Shown here: positions 1-7,285 of the stretch, in pieces
Numbering within the stretch: position 1 is the first letter of the stretch
Layout: each line of letters starts with the position of its first letter
Source of the DNA: Deltaproteobacteria bacterium
GTDB taxonomy: Bacteria; Myxococcota; B64-G9
Direction of reading: 5' to 3'
Assembly (NCBI GenBank): GCA_030622135.1
Contig: JAUXGL010000020.1
Coordinates: 1-35,327, forward strand
DNA: 35,327 nt
Made by a program: the position numbers and the translations under genes
The notes under the pieces: generated by a model
The model's database searches: none
Seen by the model: the letters and a program-made list of their open reading frames with translations, nothing else
Told to the model about the DNA's origin: nothing

Positions 1-402
1 AGAGGCATAGGACCCACTCTTTTCGAGGCATTGCTGGGACTTTCCAATGGAAAAATTACAAAATGCAGCCATTGCGGAACCGATCTCGAGTTCTATCTTC
101 GCTTCGACTTTGGCCTAGGCGTGGGGAAGACAAAATGCCGAATTCTTCATTCATTCATTCCAAAAAATGAATGTACTTGGCCAAGCGGAAAAGGAGCTGA
201 AGTTCGGTTTTATCCCTTTCTTGTTGTTCTGGATTCTGAAGATAGCTCTCAGAGAAACATCTGGTTACCGTACTGGCACACGGTGACTTCGAAGGGCAAG
301 GTAAAGAAAAGATACGGTCAATGGGCTCCTGTTATGGATCAGGATCTTTTCGAAAGTCTTGTCGATCAGGCAAAAATGCTGGGTTGTCTTGATGGTCTAT
401 AG
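1..402 (+). CDS. Hypothetical protein with one CxxC motif (5' end outside window)
   Basis: The reading frame is open to the left window edge, so the TTG at 31 is probably not the true start and the gene is 5' partial. The visible part has a CSHCGTDL motif near its start, a single zinc-knuckle-like CxxC, and a second lone Cys-rich spot (NECTWPSG). The rest is a mixed alpha/beta sequence with many aromatic residues and no membrane segment. I do not recognise the family. By eye the base composition is clearly more AT-rich than the core genes from 2.2 kb onward, which fits an acquired accessory gene. It is followed in the same frame by another open stretch (457-627) after a single TAG. Confidence 0.5.
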   Translation, partial: RGIGPTLFEALLGLSNGKITKCSHCGTDLEFYLRFDFGLGVGKTKCRILHSFIPKNECTWPSGKGAEVRFYPFLVVLDSEDSSQRNIWLPYWHTVTSKGKVKKRYGQWAPVMDQDLFESLVDQAKMLGCLDGL

Positions 403-456
403 ATTGCGGGCTATCCTAGTTTACGATTCTGCGCGCAAGTTACAATATTGTCGAAT

Positions 457-627
457 ATGAAGTCAACAGCATTTATATCCTTGGCATCCTCCATATTTCG
501 TAGGTTCGACAGTTTTTGGGCTATTATTGGTGTGGCAGCAAATCGATTGCCTGGATTTGAACACGCTCTTATTGCGAGCACGATTTGCAATCAGTACGGC
601 CAAAAAGACCCCCTCCCCGTCGAGTAG
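457..627 (+). CDS. Small ORF of unknown function (low confidence)
   Basis: This is a 56-residue ORF starting at ATG 457. It is in the same frame as the edge gene and separated from it by one TAG at 400-402. The sequence has a hydrophobic and aromatic middle (around RRFDSFWAIIGVAANRLPG) and shares the AT-rich composition of the edge gene. There is no clear ribosome-binding site. It could be a remnant of the same gene after a nonsense mutation, or a chance ORF. I do not recognise it. Confidence 0.2.
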   Translation: MKSTAFISLASSIFRRFDSFWAIIGVAANRLPGFEHALIASTICNQYGQKDPLPVE

Positions 628-685
628 CCGGGGGAGGTTACCCTCCCCCAGCTCTCACGGAACCGTAGAGGATTTGGGGGAGGTA
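606..685. repeat. Two overlapping inverted repeats of C-rich/G-rich runs
   Basis: The first pair is CCCCCTCCCCG (609-619) against CGGGGGAGG (629-637). The second is TACCCTCCCCCA (639-650) against TTTGGGGGAGGTA (673-685). Each has a one-base bulge. The arms share the same core, so alternative foldings are possible. The composition and repetition look like an intergenic dispersed repeat rather than a terminator, since no U-tract follows. Confidence 0.5.
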
Positions 686-743
686 CACCAACTCCCAGAA
701 AAACAGGTGCTTAGCGAACCACCGTCCCTTTTTTCCCCGGCTC

Positions 744-1199
744 GAACCCGGCGACAACCGGCAGACGGTCACCCTGACCTTCAACGACTCGGGCCGCTTC
801 GACAACCGCTGGGTGGAGCTGGCCTGCGACCGGGAGAGCCCCTGCATCTTCACCCGGGGAATCGAAAGCTTAGAGGTACCCATTCGCCACGGGGAGGGAA
901 AATTCATCGCCCGGGATCCGGCCCTGTTGGATGAGCTCTCCCGCCGTCATCTGATCCCGGTGCGCTATTGCGATCCCCAGACCGGCGAGCCCACCCAGGA
1001 GTACCCGCTCAATCCCAACGGCTCCCCCGGCGGCGCCGCGGGCCTGTGCGATCCCACCGGCCGCCTGTTCGGTCTCATGCCGCACCCCGAGTGCAACACC
1101 CACCGCACCCACCACCCCCGCTGGACCCGCCGCCCCGACCTCCCCGAAGAAGGCCTGGGCCTGAAGCTATTCAGAAATGCAGTGGAGTTTTTGCGCTAG
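744..1199 (+). pseudogene. purQ: 5'-truncated phosphoribosylformylglycinamidine synthase glutaminase subunit (purQ fragment)
   Basis: The translation from about 744 matches the C-terminal part of PurQ, the class I glutamine amidotransferase that supplies ammonia for FGAM synthesis in purine biosynthesis. Family landmarks are TLTFNDSGRF, the SPCIFTRG stretch, HGEGKF, YPLNPNGS, GLCDPTGR and GLMPHPE, which carries the catalytic His and Glu. The N-terminal half with the nucleophile Cys is absent. The frame runs back only to a TAG at 666 and there is no PurQ-like sequence before 744. The first ATG is at 813. About 150 of the usual 230-270 residues remain, so this cannot be a working glutaminase. 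Its last 72 bp are repeated, with mainly synonymous differences, at 2119-2190. Confidence 0.85.
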
Positions 1200-1314
1200 C
1201 ACCGATCCAGGACAGCGTCACACAGATACAGTTCGTTGAACAGATTTCAAGTTCCGCGCCTCCAAGCGAGGCTGATTGACTGGAAATGGGGTGATTCAGG
1301 TCAACTTGTCGCTC

Positions 1315-1344
1315 TTGACATAACCATTCGGTATGACATATTGT
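1315..1344 (+). promoter_or_regulatory. Promoter of the RHH/MazF toxin-antitoxin operon
   Basis: A consensus -35 TTGACA at 1315-1320 is followed after 18 bp by TATTGT at 1339-1344, a fair -10. The pair lies 19-48 bp upstream of the antitoxin ATG. The -10 lies inside a near-perfect 21-bp palindrome (1330-1350), as expected for an autorepressed toxin-antitoxin promoter. Confidence 0.55.
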
Positions 1345-1350
1345 AATACC
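1330..1350. promoter_or_regulatory. Operator palindrome of the RHH/MazF operon
   Basis: This is a 21-bp inverted repeat of form GGTAT-n-ACA-nnn-TGT-n-ATACC covering the -10 region and ending just before the AGGAGG ribosome-binding site. Ribbon-helix-helix antitoxins usually bind such symmetric sites in their own promoters. The assignment to this antitoxin is inference from position. Confidence 0.55.
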
Positions 1351-1362
1351 AGGAGGTACAAC

Positions 1363-1605
1363 ATGGGAACGACCAAGGTCGCAATCACCATCGACCGGGA
1401 AACCCTCAGGCGGCTGGACCACCTCGTGCGAAAACGTGTCTTTCCGAACCGCAGCAGGGCAATCCAGAAAGCGGTGGAGGAGAAACTATCCCGGCTGGAC
1501 CGCAACGCACTGGCCAGGGAGTGCGCCAAGTTGGATCCCGAGCACGAAAAAGCGATGGCCGAGGAAAGTCTTTATGAGGAACCAGGGGAATGGCCCGAAT
1601 ACTGA
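1363..1605 (+). CDS. Ribbon-helix-helix (CopG/MazE-like) antitoxin
   Basis: This is an 80-residue protein that should neutralise the MazF-type toxin encoded next and repress the operon. The N-terminus ([21 protein letters not shown]) is a typical ribbon-helix-helix DNA-binding unit: one beta strand, then two helices with the [10 protein letters not shown] turn-helix. The C-terminal 35 residues are acidic and would be the flexible toxin-binding tail. ATG 1363 is chosen because AGGAGG sits at 1351-1356. An upstream in-frame ATG at 1333 lies inside the operator and lacks a ribosome site. The gene overlaps the toxin start by 16 bp, which is typical of translational coupling in such pairs. Confidence 0.85.
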   Translation: MGTTKVAITIDRETLRRLDHLVRKRVFPNRSRAIQKAVEEKLSRLDRNALARECAKLDPEHEKAMAEESLYEEPGEWPEY

Positions 1606-1928
1606 GAGGCGATATTCGCTGGGCGGACCTGAGCCCCACCCGAGGCCGCGAGCAGGCAGGCGTCAGGCCGGTCCTGGTCGTCAGCCACGACGTCTTCAAC
1701 GAGCGGTCCGGAACCGTCATTGCCACGGCTATAACCAGCCGGCCTCAGCGGGCCGGCTTTCCTCTGACGCTAGAACTGCAGTCTGGAAACCTGCCGAAGA
1801 AGTCCTGGGTAAAGATCAGCCAGATCAGGACGCTCTCCGTAGATAGAATCGGCAAGAAAGCCGGCAGAGCGTCGCCCGAGGAAGTTGAACAGGTCATAGA
1901 AGGCCTGAGCGAGATAATCGGCAGTTAG
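1590..1928 (+). CDS. mazF: MazF/PemK-family endoribonuclease toxin
   Basis: This is a 112-residue protein of the usual MazF/PemK length. Family features are the N-terminal [26 protein letters not shown] region, with the conserved Arg and Pro residues of the SH3-like barrel, the T(V)IATAITS strand, and [18 protein letters not shown] near the C-terminus. MazF toxins cut mRNA at short specific sequences and are inhibited by the antitoxin encoded just upstream. The start at ATG 1590 lies inside the antitoxin gene. The pair sits between two copies of the purQ 3' end, so it appears to be cargo of a small insertion. Confidence 0.9.
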   Translation: MARILRGDIRWADLSPTRGREQAGVRPVLVVSHDVFNERSGTVIATAITSRPQRAGFPLTLELQSGNLPKKSWVKISQIRTLSVDRIGKKAGRASPEEVEQVIEGLSEIIGS

Positions 1929-2118
1929 TTGACCGTAGCCGTCCTGGATTCACTTTCGGTGACAAGTATCGGCAAAGGTGAGTGAAGGAAACTCTTACCG
2001 TCCGTTTTTACGCGGGAGACGCGTTTTTTCGCGTTTTTACGCGGCCCTATCCTTTCAAGGGTGCTGCACCCGTGGTGTTGGGATTAACCGGAAATTTGGT
2101 ACGCGCGTTGCTTGGGCC
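1929..2118. other. Intergenic spacer with short direct repeats
   Basis: The spacer between the toxin gene and the second purQ tail holds two 13-bp direct repeats CGTTTTTACGCGG (2003-2015 and 2032-2044) around a GACGCG/CGCGT inverted core. The repeats look like an insertion-element edge or binding sites. No integrase or transposase is encoded. No further gene is seen. Confidence 0.35.
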
Positions 2119-2190
2119 CGCCACTCCGACCTCCCCGAAGAGGGCCTGGGCCTGAAGCTCTTTCGAAATGCGGTGGAGTTTTTGCGCTAA
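2119..2190 (+). repeat. Second copy of the purQ 3' end (displaced gene tail)
   Basis: These 72 bp encode the same last residues as the purQ fragment (DLPEEGLGLKLFRNAVEFLR then stop). They align without gaps to 1128-1199 with 8 mismatches (89 percent). From the shared Asp codon onward every difference inside the coding part is synonymous, so both copies evolved as coding sequence before being joined here. The copy is directly followed by a strong terminator (2199-2218) and its stop overlaps the stop codon of the convergent kinase gene. This suggests it is the native 3' end of purQ at this locus. Confidence 0.75.
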
Positions 2191-3833
2191 AATAGACTAA
2201 ACCGCTTGGCGGTTTTTTCCCCCGGCTTGATCACTACCGTGATGGTCTTGTCGATCCCCTGCTCCGGGTTCACCACCCGCAGCTTCACCTTTCCCGACGG
2301 AAGCTCCACGTCGATCAGCGGAGTTTGGCCCAGGTGCTTGCCCTGGTGGTAGACGTCCGTCCAGGGATTGGTGGTGAGCCTCAGCCTGCCGGGGGGCTTG
2401 TCGATCTTGTCCTTGGGCCGCTTGACCAAGACCTTGCGCCGCCAGTGCTTCTTTTTTCTTTTCTTCCGGGGCGGCTTGGCAATCTTCTCGGGCGAACCGG
2501 CGTCACCGGGGGCCAGGCCGGCGTCTCTGGTTTCGTCGGCTTCCCCGGCGACGGTCGCAAAAGTATCGGCGGGTTGGGTGAGCGTTTGGGCATCCGCCTT
2601 GGCGCCGCCCCGGTCGTCTTTTGACGGCATGGACATAAAGAGGCTTACCGCGCCGCCACCCGCAAGAACACCCAGAAAAGCCAAAACGATGATCCAGGTT
2701 GGCCACCGCCTAGGCGCCGCGCCGCGTCGGACCCGGGGAAAAATGTCCGATACCGGGACCGACGACCGTGGAACCGAGTGCTCCGTATCGGAGAGGTAAT
2801 CGCTCAGATCGCCGAAGAGATAGTCTTGCATGCTCGAGTCGGATACCTGGGCATTGTCGATGAGCTGACGTTTCACCCGGACCCGCTCGGAAAAGAGATC
2901 CTGCATAAACCGGCCGATGACCACGTTGTCCCAGTCCTTCGAGGATGCCTTGAGGTAACTGCGCAGAGCAGAGCGGAAATCGGCGGCGGACTGGTGGCGT
3001 TGGTCGCGGTTGCGGGCCAGGGCCTTCCGGGTCACCCCGGCGAGCAGCTCGGGCACCTTCTGGTCGACCGAGCGCGGGGAGGGCGCGTCCTTTTCGGTGA
3101 TGGCTTGCAGCAGCTTCAGGTCGTTTTCCTGGTTGAAGAGTTTGCGCCGGGCCAGGCACTCCCAAAGGACCACACCCAGGGAGAACACGTCGGAGCGGGC
3201 ATCCAGCTCCTGGCCGAGTATCTGCTCTGGGGACATATAGGCGTATTTACCCTTCAGCGTCCCCGTCTGCGTCTTGGCGCTCCGCAGCGCCGCCTTGGCA
3301 ATGCCGAAGTCGACCACCTTCACTACGCCGTCGTAGAGAACGAAGACGTTCTGGGGGCTAACGTCCCGGTGGACGATGTTTAGAGGCTTGCCGTCCCGGC
3401 CGGTCATGGTGTGGGCGTGGTGCAACCCCTCGGCCGCCTGTAAGATCATGCCGGCGGCCAACTCGGGGGGAACGCGGATCTTTCTCTTCCGGCAGGCCCG
3501 GATGATCGTGGAGAGGCTCTCGCCGGGCAGGTACTCCATGGCAATGAAATACTGTTCATCGATACGGCCAAGATCGAAGATCTGGACGACATTGGGGTGG
3601 TTGAGCATGGCGGCTATTCGGGCCTCGTCCAGGAACATCTCCACGAAACGAGGCTCCCGCGACAGGTTGGCCAAGATCCGCTTGATGACGATGAGCTTCT
3701 TGAACCCGGCCAGCGAGGTCTGGGATGCCAGGAAAATGTCCGCCATGCCGCCCGTGGCCAGATGCGCGATCAGCTGAAATTTGCCGAACTGCTTGCACGT
3801 ACTCGGCTTCGGGGGTTCCGGCATGCCGAGCAT
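2187..3833 (-). CDS. Membrane-anchored Ser/Thr protein kinase with C-terminal PEGA-like domain
   Basis: This is a 548-residue Hanks-type kinase. The domain spans about residues 18-290: glycine-rich loop LATGGMADIF, catalytic Lys51 (VIKRI), helix-C Glu70, HRDVSPQN with catalytic Asp157, VDFG with Asp175, and an activation segment ending in YMSPEQ. A proline- and charge-rich linker leads to one membrane helix (about 380-402), a very basic stretch (KKRKKKHWRRK) and a C-terminal PEGA-like beta domain (about 480-548) with the LGQTPL motif. This layout (cytosolic kinase, one helix, outer PEGA) is common in Myxococcota and relatives. The hydrolase gene ends 48 bp upstream on the same strand. The stop codon overlaps the stop of the convergent purQ tail. 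The substrate is unknown; the FHA protein at 17.8-19.8 kb is a plausible reader. Confidence 0.9.
   Translation of the reverse strand: MLGMPEPPKPSTCKQFGKFQLIAHLATGGMADIFLASQTSLAGFKKLIVIKRILANLSREPRFVEMFLDEARIAAMLNHPNVVQIFDLGRIDEQYFIAMEYLPGESLSTIIRACRKRKIRVPPELAAGMILQAAEGLHHAHTMTGRDGKPLNIVHRDVSPQNVFVLYDGVVKVVDFGIAKAALRSAKTQTGTLKGKYAYMSPEQILGQELDARSDVFSLGVVLWECLARRKLFNQENDLKLLQAITEKDAPSPRSVDQKVPELLAGVTRKALARNRDQRHQSAADFRSALRSYLKASSKDWDNVVIGRFMQDLFSERVRVKRQLIDNAQVSDSSMQDYLFGDLSDYLSDTEHSVPRSSVPVSDIFPRVRRGAAPRRWPTWIIVLAFLGVLAGGGAVSLFMSMPSKDDRGGAKADAQTLTQPADTFATVAGEADETRDAGLAPGDAGSPEKIAKPPRKKRKKKHWRRKVLVKRPKDKIDKPPGRLRLTTNPWTDVYHQGKHLGQTPLIDVELPSGKVKLRVVNPEQGIDKTITVVIKPGEKTAKRFSLF
2199..2218 (+). 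terminator. Rho-independent terminator after the purQ tail
   Basis: The stem is AAACCGC / GCGGTTT with a TTG loop and a T-run, starting 9 bp after the TAA of the second purQ tail. It lies within the last codons of the convergent kinase gene. The A-rich 5' side could also help terminate the minus strand. Position and form fit the original purQ terminator. Confidence 0.7.
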
Positions 3834-3881
3834 GTTAGCGGAATTCTATGGGGAAGTCGAAAAGTCGACGGATCCCGCAGC

Positions 3882-4865
3882 TCAGGGTTGCGCCGCCGAT
3901 GCGATCACCGAAGCGAGCCATTTGGGCCTCTCCACCTGCATCATTCCTGCGCTGTGTTCCGCCACCAACAGTTCGGAACCGGGAATGAGGCGATTGAGCC
4001 TCTTCCCGTGCTCCAAGGGCGCCCGGCGGTCCGAGTCGCCATAGACGAGCTTGAGGGGAACCGAGAACGCGCATCCGGTCTGGAGGTGTTCGGACAGCAT
4101 CCGCATGATCTCCAGGCGGTAAGCCGAGTTGAGGGTTTCCGAGAGTATCTTGGCCCGGGTCTTGGCCGCCGGCCAGGTGGACCAGAAGCGCGAAAGCAAC
4201 CGGATCTCCTGCCGGCAGATCACCGCCGGATCGGCGTAGTCGATCATCCCGATTGCCGCCATCTGCGGTTTCTGGAAACCCCGGTTGGCCCACCTCTCCA
4301 TGATCCGATCGGACCCCACCAACCAGCGCTTGAACTTCAAGAAGGCCGGCAGCTGGATGGCCATTCCCAGCGTGACCAGCGTGGACATGTATCCGGGATG
4401 TCGCAGTGCCAGCCACATGCCCGCCAGCGCGCTCTCGGCATGCGCCACCACCACCGGCTTTTCAAGTTTCAAAGCCGCGCCGATGGCCAGGACCAGATCG
4501 GCCAACCGCGCCGGCCGGTAGTCCAAATCCGGCAGCAAGTGGACACCCTCGGGATCGACCAGTTCGGGCATGATCAGCCGATGCTGACCGGAAAGAAGCC
4601 GGATCAAGCTGCGGAAGGTGTAGGCCGACGTCCACAACCCGTGGAGAAGCAGGAGCGGCTTTCCCGAACCAACCTCGCGGTATGATATCTCCAAAGACGT
4701 CCGGGATTCCGGAAGGTTCACTGCTTTCCTGCGCTCGGGCAGCAGAAAGAAGGAATGCTCCTCGGAAGGAAGCTCTTGGACCTGTTCCAGCCGCAGCCGC
4801 GCCACACACACCTCCAATACCCGTGACCATCCCTTACAACGAGCAACGGCCGATTGCAACAGCAT
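3882..4865 (-). CDS. Alpha/beta hydrolase with atypical nucleophile elbow
   Basis: This is a 327-residue alpha/beta-hydrolase-fold protein. The oxyanion-hole motif LLLLHGLW is at 72-79. The expected nucleophile region reads VVAHAESALAG, so Ser145 sits in AxSxL rather than the usual GxSxG. The acid is in YGDSDRRAP (Asp277 or Asp279) and the histidine is His304 (AEHSAGMMQVERP). An inserted lid-like segment (about 165-250) separates the core halves. No signal peptide is obvious. The first 20 residues are poorly supported because no clear ribosome site precedes ATG 4865; a GTG about 20 codons in is an alternative. It precedes the kinase gene on the same strand and is divergent from the methylmalonyl-CoA mutase gene. 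The substrate cannot be told. Confidence 0.75.
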   Translation of the reverse strand: MLLQSAVARCKGWSRVLEVCVARLRLEQVQELPSEEHSFFLLPERRKAVNLPESRTSLEISYREVGSGKPLLLLHGLWTSAYTFRSLIRLLSGQHRLIMPELVDPEGVHLLPDLDYRPARLADLVLAIGAALKLEKPVVVAHAESALAGMWLALRHPGYMSTLVTLGMAIQLPAFLKFKRWLVGSDRIMERWANRGFQKPQMAAIGMIDYADPAVICRQEIRLLSRFWSTWPAAKTRAKILSETLNSAYRLEIMRMLSEHLQTGCAFSVPLKLVYGDSDRRAPLEHGKRLNRLIPGSELLVAEHSAGMMQVERPKWLASVIASAAQP

Positions 4866-4908
4866 TTGCCCGACAGGCGAACGGCGCCGGATTGCACCAT
4901 TCGATGTA

Positions 4909-4951
4909 AGGTGAGGCGCAAAAATAACTTCCCGTTTTTCGCGCCTCGCCT
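4909..4951. promoter_or_regulatory. Large inverted repeat between hydrolase and mutase genes
   Basis: Arms AGGTGAGGCGCAAAAA and TTTTTCGCGCCTCGCCT are separated by a 10-nt loop, with one mismatch and one bulged C. It lies in the 228-bp gap between divergent genes. It could be an operator for both, a hairpin in the mutase leader, or a bidirectional terminator-like element. Sequence alone does not decide. Confidence 0.45.
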
Positions 4952-5093
4952 AAAGAGCTGCCGGCGGGAAGCGGCGCTTTCGGATGCGTCATCGCCCGCA
5001 GCTGCGGCCTGAAAGAAGGCTTCCGCTGCCCGCCTCCTTGAGGTTTGCTTCCAGCGACATGGGGAGATATAACTCCTGCGGAGGAGGATGCCC

Positions 5094-6758
5094 ATGTCCA
5101 GGGACACCAAGACTGTCGAGGAAGGACTGCGCGCCTGGCAGACGGACCGCGTCGACCGGGCTTTAAAGAAGGCGCCCGAACGCCGGCCAACCTTCGAGAC
5201 CACCGCGGGGGTCGAGATAGAGCGGCTGTACACGCCGGCCGGCGAGGCGGGCGAGCCCTACGTGGGGGAGGTGGGGTTCCCGGGGCAGTATCCGTTCACC
5301 CGGGGCGTGCAGCCGACCATGTTCCGCGGGCGGTTCTGGACCATGCGCCAGTATGCCGGCTTCGCCACCGCCGCGGAGACCAACCAGCGCTTCCGCTACC
5401 TTCTCGATCAGGGGCAAACCGGGCTGTCGGTGGCCTTCGATCTGCCCACCCAGATGGGTTACGACCCGGATCACCAGATGTCATTGGGCGAAGTGGGTAA
5501 GGTGGGAGTGAGCATCGCCTCGCTCGCGGACATGCGGCGGCTGTTCGACCAGATCCCGCTGGGAAAGGTGTCCACCTCCATGACCATCAACGCCACCGCG
5601 GCGATTCTTCTGGCCATGTACGTGGCGGTGGCCGAAGAGCAGGGGGCTTCGGCGGGCGCGCTTCGCGGCACCATCCAGAACGATGTGCTCAAGGAGTACG
5701 TGGCCCGGGGCGCGTACATATTCCCCCCGCGGCCGTCGCTGCGGATCACCACCGACCTGTTCGCCCACTGCCAAAAGCACCTGCCCAGGTTCAACACCAT
5801 CTCCATCTCCGGCTATCATATCCGCGAGGCGGGCTCGACGGCGGTCGAGGAGGTGGCCTTCACGCTTTCGCACGGCATTGCCTACGTCCAGGCGGCCCTG
5901 GACGCGGGCCTGGCGGTGGACGAGTTCGCCGGAAGGCTTTCCTTCTTCTTCGCCTGCCACAACAACTTTTTAGAAGAGGTCGCCAAGTTCCGCGCCGCCC
6001 GCCGGCTGTGGGCCCGGATCATGAAAGATCGCTTCGGCGCCAAGCAGGACCGCTCCTGCGCGCTGCGCTTCCACACCCAGACCTGCGGCTGCACCCTTAC
6101 CGCCCAGCAACCCGAAAACAACGTGGTCCGGGTGGCCATGCAGGCCCTGGCCGCGGTGCTGGGCGGCACCAACAGCCTGCACACCAACTCCCGGGACGAG
6201 GCCCTCTCGCTTCCCACCGAAGACTCGGTACGCATAGCCTTGCGCACCCAGCAGATCATCGCCCACGAGTCCGGCGTGGCCGACACCGTGGATCCGCTGG
6301 GCGGATCCTACGCGATCGAGGCGCTCACCGACCGCATCGAGCAGGAAGCCGAGAAGCTGATCAAAAAGATCGAAGATCTGGGCGGGCAGGTCCGCTGCAT
6401 CGAAGAGGGTTTCATGCAGAAGGCCATCGCCGACAGCGCCTACGAGTACCAGAAGGGCATCGAGACGAACGATCGCGTGATCGTGGGCCTGAACCAGTTC
6501 CAGATCGATGAGAAGCTAGACTATTCCATCATCCGAGTTTCCCCGGAGGTGGAGCACGAGTGCGTAGAAAGGATCCGGGCGGTTCGCCAGAGAAGGGACG
6601 CGCAGAGAGCCGCGGCCGCACTGGGAGCGGTTGAAAAATGCGCCTGCGGTTTTGGGAACCTCTTCCCGCCCATCCTCGAAGCGGTCCAGGCAGAATGCAC
6701 CACCGGAGAGATATCCGACTCGTTGCGAAACGTGTTCGGCGTGTACCAGGAATGCTGA
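5094..6758 (+). CDS. Methylmalonyl-CoA mutase, large (substrate-binding) subunit without B12 domain
   Basis: This 554-residue protein covers only the TIM-barrel substrate domain of methylmalonyl-CoA mutase (R-methylmalonyl-CoA to succinyl-CoA). The cobalamin-binding DxHxxG domain is missing, so a separate small subunit must be encoded elsewhere. Substrate landmarks are TMRQYAGF with Tyr87, [14 protein letters not shown] with Gln195 and Arg205, and SGYH with His242. These match Tyr89, Gln197, Arg207 and His244 of the Propionibacterium enzyme. Tyr and Arg at these places favour methylmalonyl-CoA over isobutyryl-CoA, whose mutases carry Phe and Gln. The protein ends with the usual [11 protein letters not shown] tail. 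ATG 5094 is preferred over ATG 5088 because GAGGAGG (5081-5087) abuts the latter. The epimerase gene follows after 11 bp, so the two are co-transcribed. Confidence 0.93.
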   Translation: MSRDTKTVEEGLRAWQTDRVDRALKKAPERRPTFETTAGVEIERLYTPAGEAGEPYVGEVGFPGQYPFTRGVQPTMFRGRFWTMRQYAGFATAAETNQRFRYLLDQGQTGLSVAFDLPTQMGYDPDHQMSLGEVGKVGVSIASLADMRRLFDQIPLGKVSTSMTINATAAILLAMYVAVAEEQGASAGALRGTIQNDVLKEYVARGAYIFPPRPSLRITTDLFAHCQKHLPRFNTISISGYHIREAGSTAVEEVAFTLSHGIAYVQAALDAGLAVDEFAGRLSFFFACHNNFLEEVAKFRAARRLWARIMKDRFGAKQDRSCALRFHTQTCGCTLTAQQPENNVVRVAMQALAAVLGGTNSLHTNSRDEALSLPTEDSVRIALRTQQIIAHESGVADTVDPLGGSYAIEALTDRIEQEAEKLIKKIEDLGGQVRCIEEGFMQKAIADSAYEYQKGIETNDRVIVGLNQFQIDEKLDYSIIRVSPEVEHECVERIRAVRQRRDAQRAAAALGAVEKCACGFGNLFPPILEAVQAECTTGEISDSLRNVFGVYQEC

Positions 6759-6769
6759 AGGAGAAAAAC

Positions 6770-7168
6770 ATGAAGCTCGATCACATCGGAATCGCCGTAA
6801 AGGATCTGGACGCGGCCAAGAAATTCTACCAGGACATTCTCGGATTGCCGGTATCGGAACCGGAGGAACTGCCCGATCGCCAGCTAAAGCTCATCATGGT
6901 GGACGTGGGCGGGGCCAACGTGGAGTTGCTGGTCCCCACCCATCCCGACTCGGCCATCGCCAAGTTCATAGACAAGCGCGGCCCGGGCATCCACCACATC
7001 TGTTACCGGGTGGACGACGTAAATGCCAAGCTGGAAAAGCTGAAGGCCGCGGGCATGCAGCTTATAGATCGGCAGGCCCGCCCGGGCGCGCACAACACCC
7101 TGGTGGCCTTCATCCATCCATCGAGCGCCGGCGGCGTCCTCACCGAACTGTGCCAGGACGCCGGGTAG
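6770..7168 (+). CDS. mce: Methylmalonyl-CoA epimerase
   Basis: This is a 132-residue vicinal-oxygen-chelate protein that interconverts the S and R forms of methylmalonyl-CoA, feeding the mutase encoded just upstream. The two beta-alpha-beta-beta-beta modules start at MKLDHIGIAV and GPGIHHICYRV. Likely metal ligands are His5, Glu52 (VELLVP), His75 or His76, and Glu126 (LTELCQ). The start at ATG 6770 follows AAGGAG and lies 11 bp after the mutase stop. Length and motifs are standard for the family. Together with the mutase it indicates propionyl-CoA metabolism in either direction. Confidence 0.92.
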   Translation: MKLDHIGIAVKDLDAAKKFYQDILGLPVSEPEELPDRQLKLIMVDVGGANVELLVPTHPDSAIAKFIDKRGPGIHHICYRVDDVNAKLEKLKAAGMQLIDRQARPGAHNTLVAFIHPSSAGGVLTELCQDAG

Positions 7169-7218
7169 GAGGGGCTTGTACCCGGACATTCGACCGGATA
7201 GATAATGGGTGCCGGGCT

Positions 7219-7236
7219 ACAATGGAGGACCATTGT
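7219..7236. terminator. Possible hairpin after the epimerase gene
   Basis: A perfect 7-bp stem ACAATGG / CCATTGT with an AGGA loop lies 50 bp after the epimerase stop. There is no T-run after it, so it is a weak candidate for transcription termination on either strand. Confidence 0.3.
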
Positions 7237-7285
7237 CCGGTCCCGCTTCATTGTCCCCCGACTAATCCCGTGATCCAAAACGGGC

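Larger units (their letters stand above)
403..743. other. AT-rich to GC-rich transition region without a convincing gene
   Basis: The left half is AT-rich like the edge gene and holds only a 56-codon ORF (457-627, annotated separately). The right half holds two overlapping inverted repeats built from C-rich and G-rich runs (606-685, annotated separately). Homology to purQ starts at about 744, so a junction between unrelated sequences lies between about 686 and 744. Confidence 0.5.

Noticed and set aside
3597..4685. Plus-strand ORF (362 codons) spanning the kinase and hydrolase genes in antisense
   Set aside because: It crosses the boundary of two well-supported genes and its translation is low-information (Arg, Gln, Pro, His).
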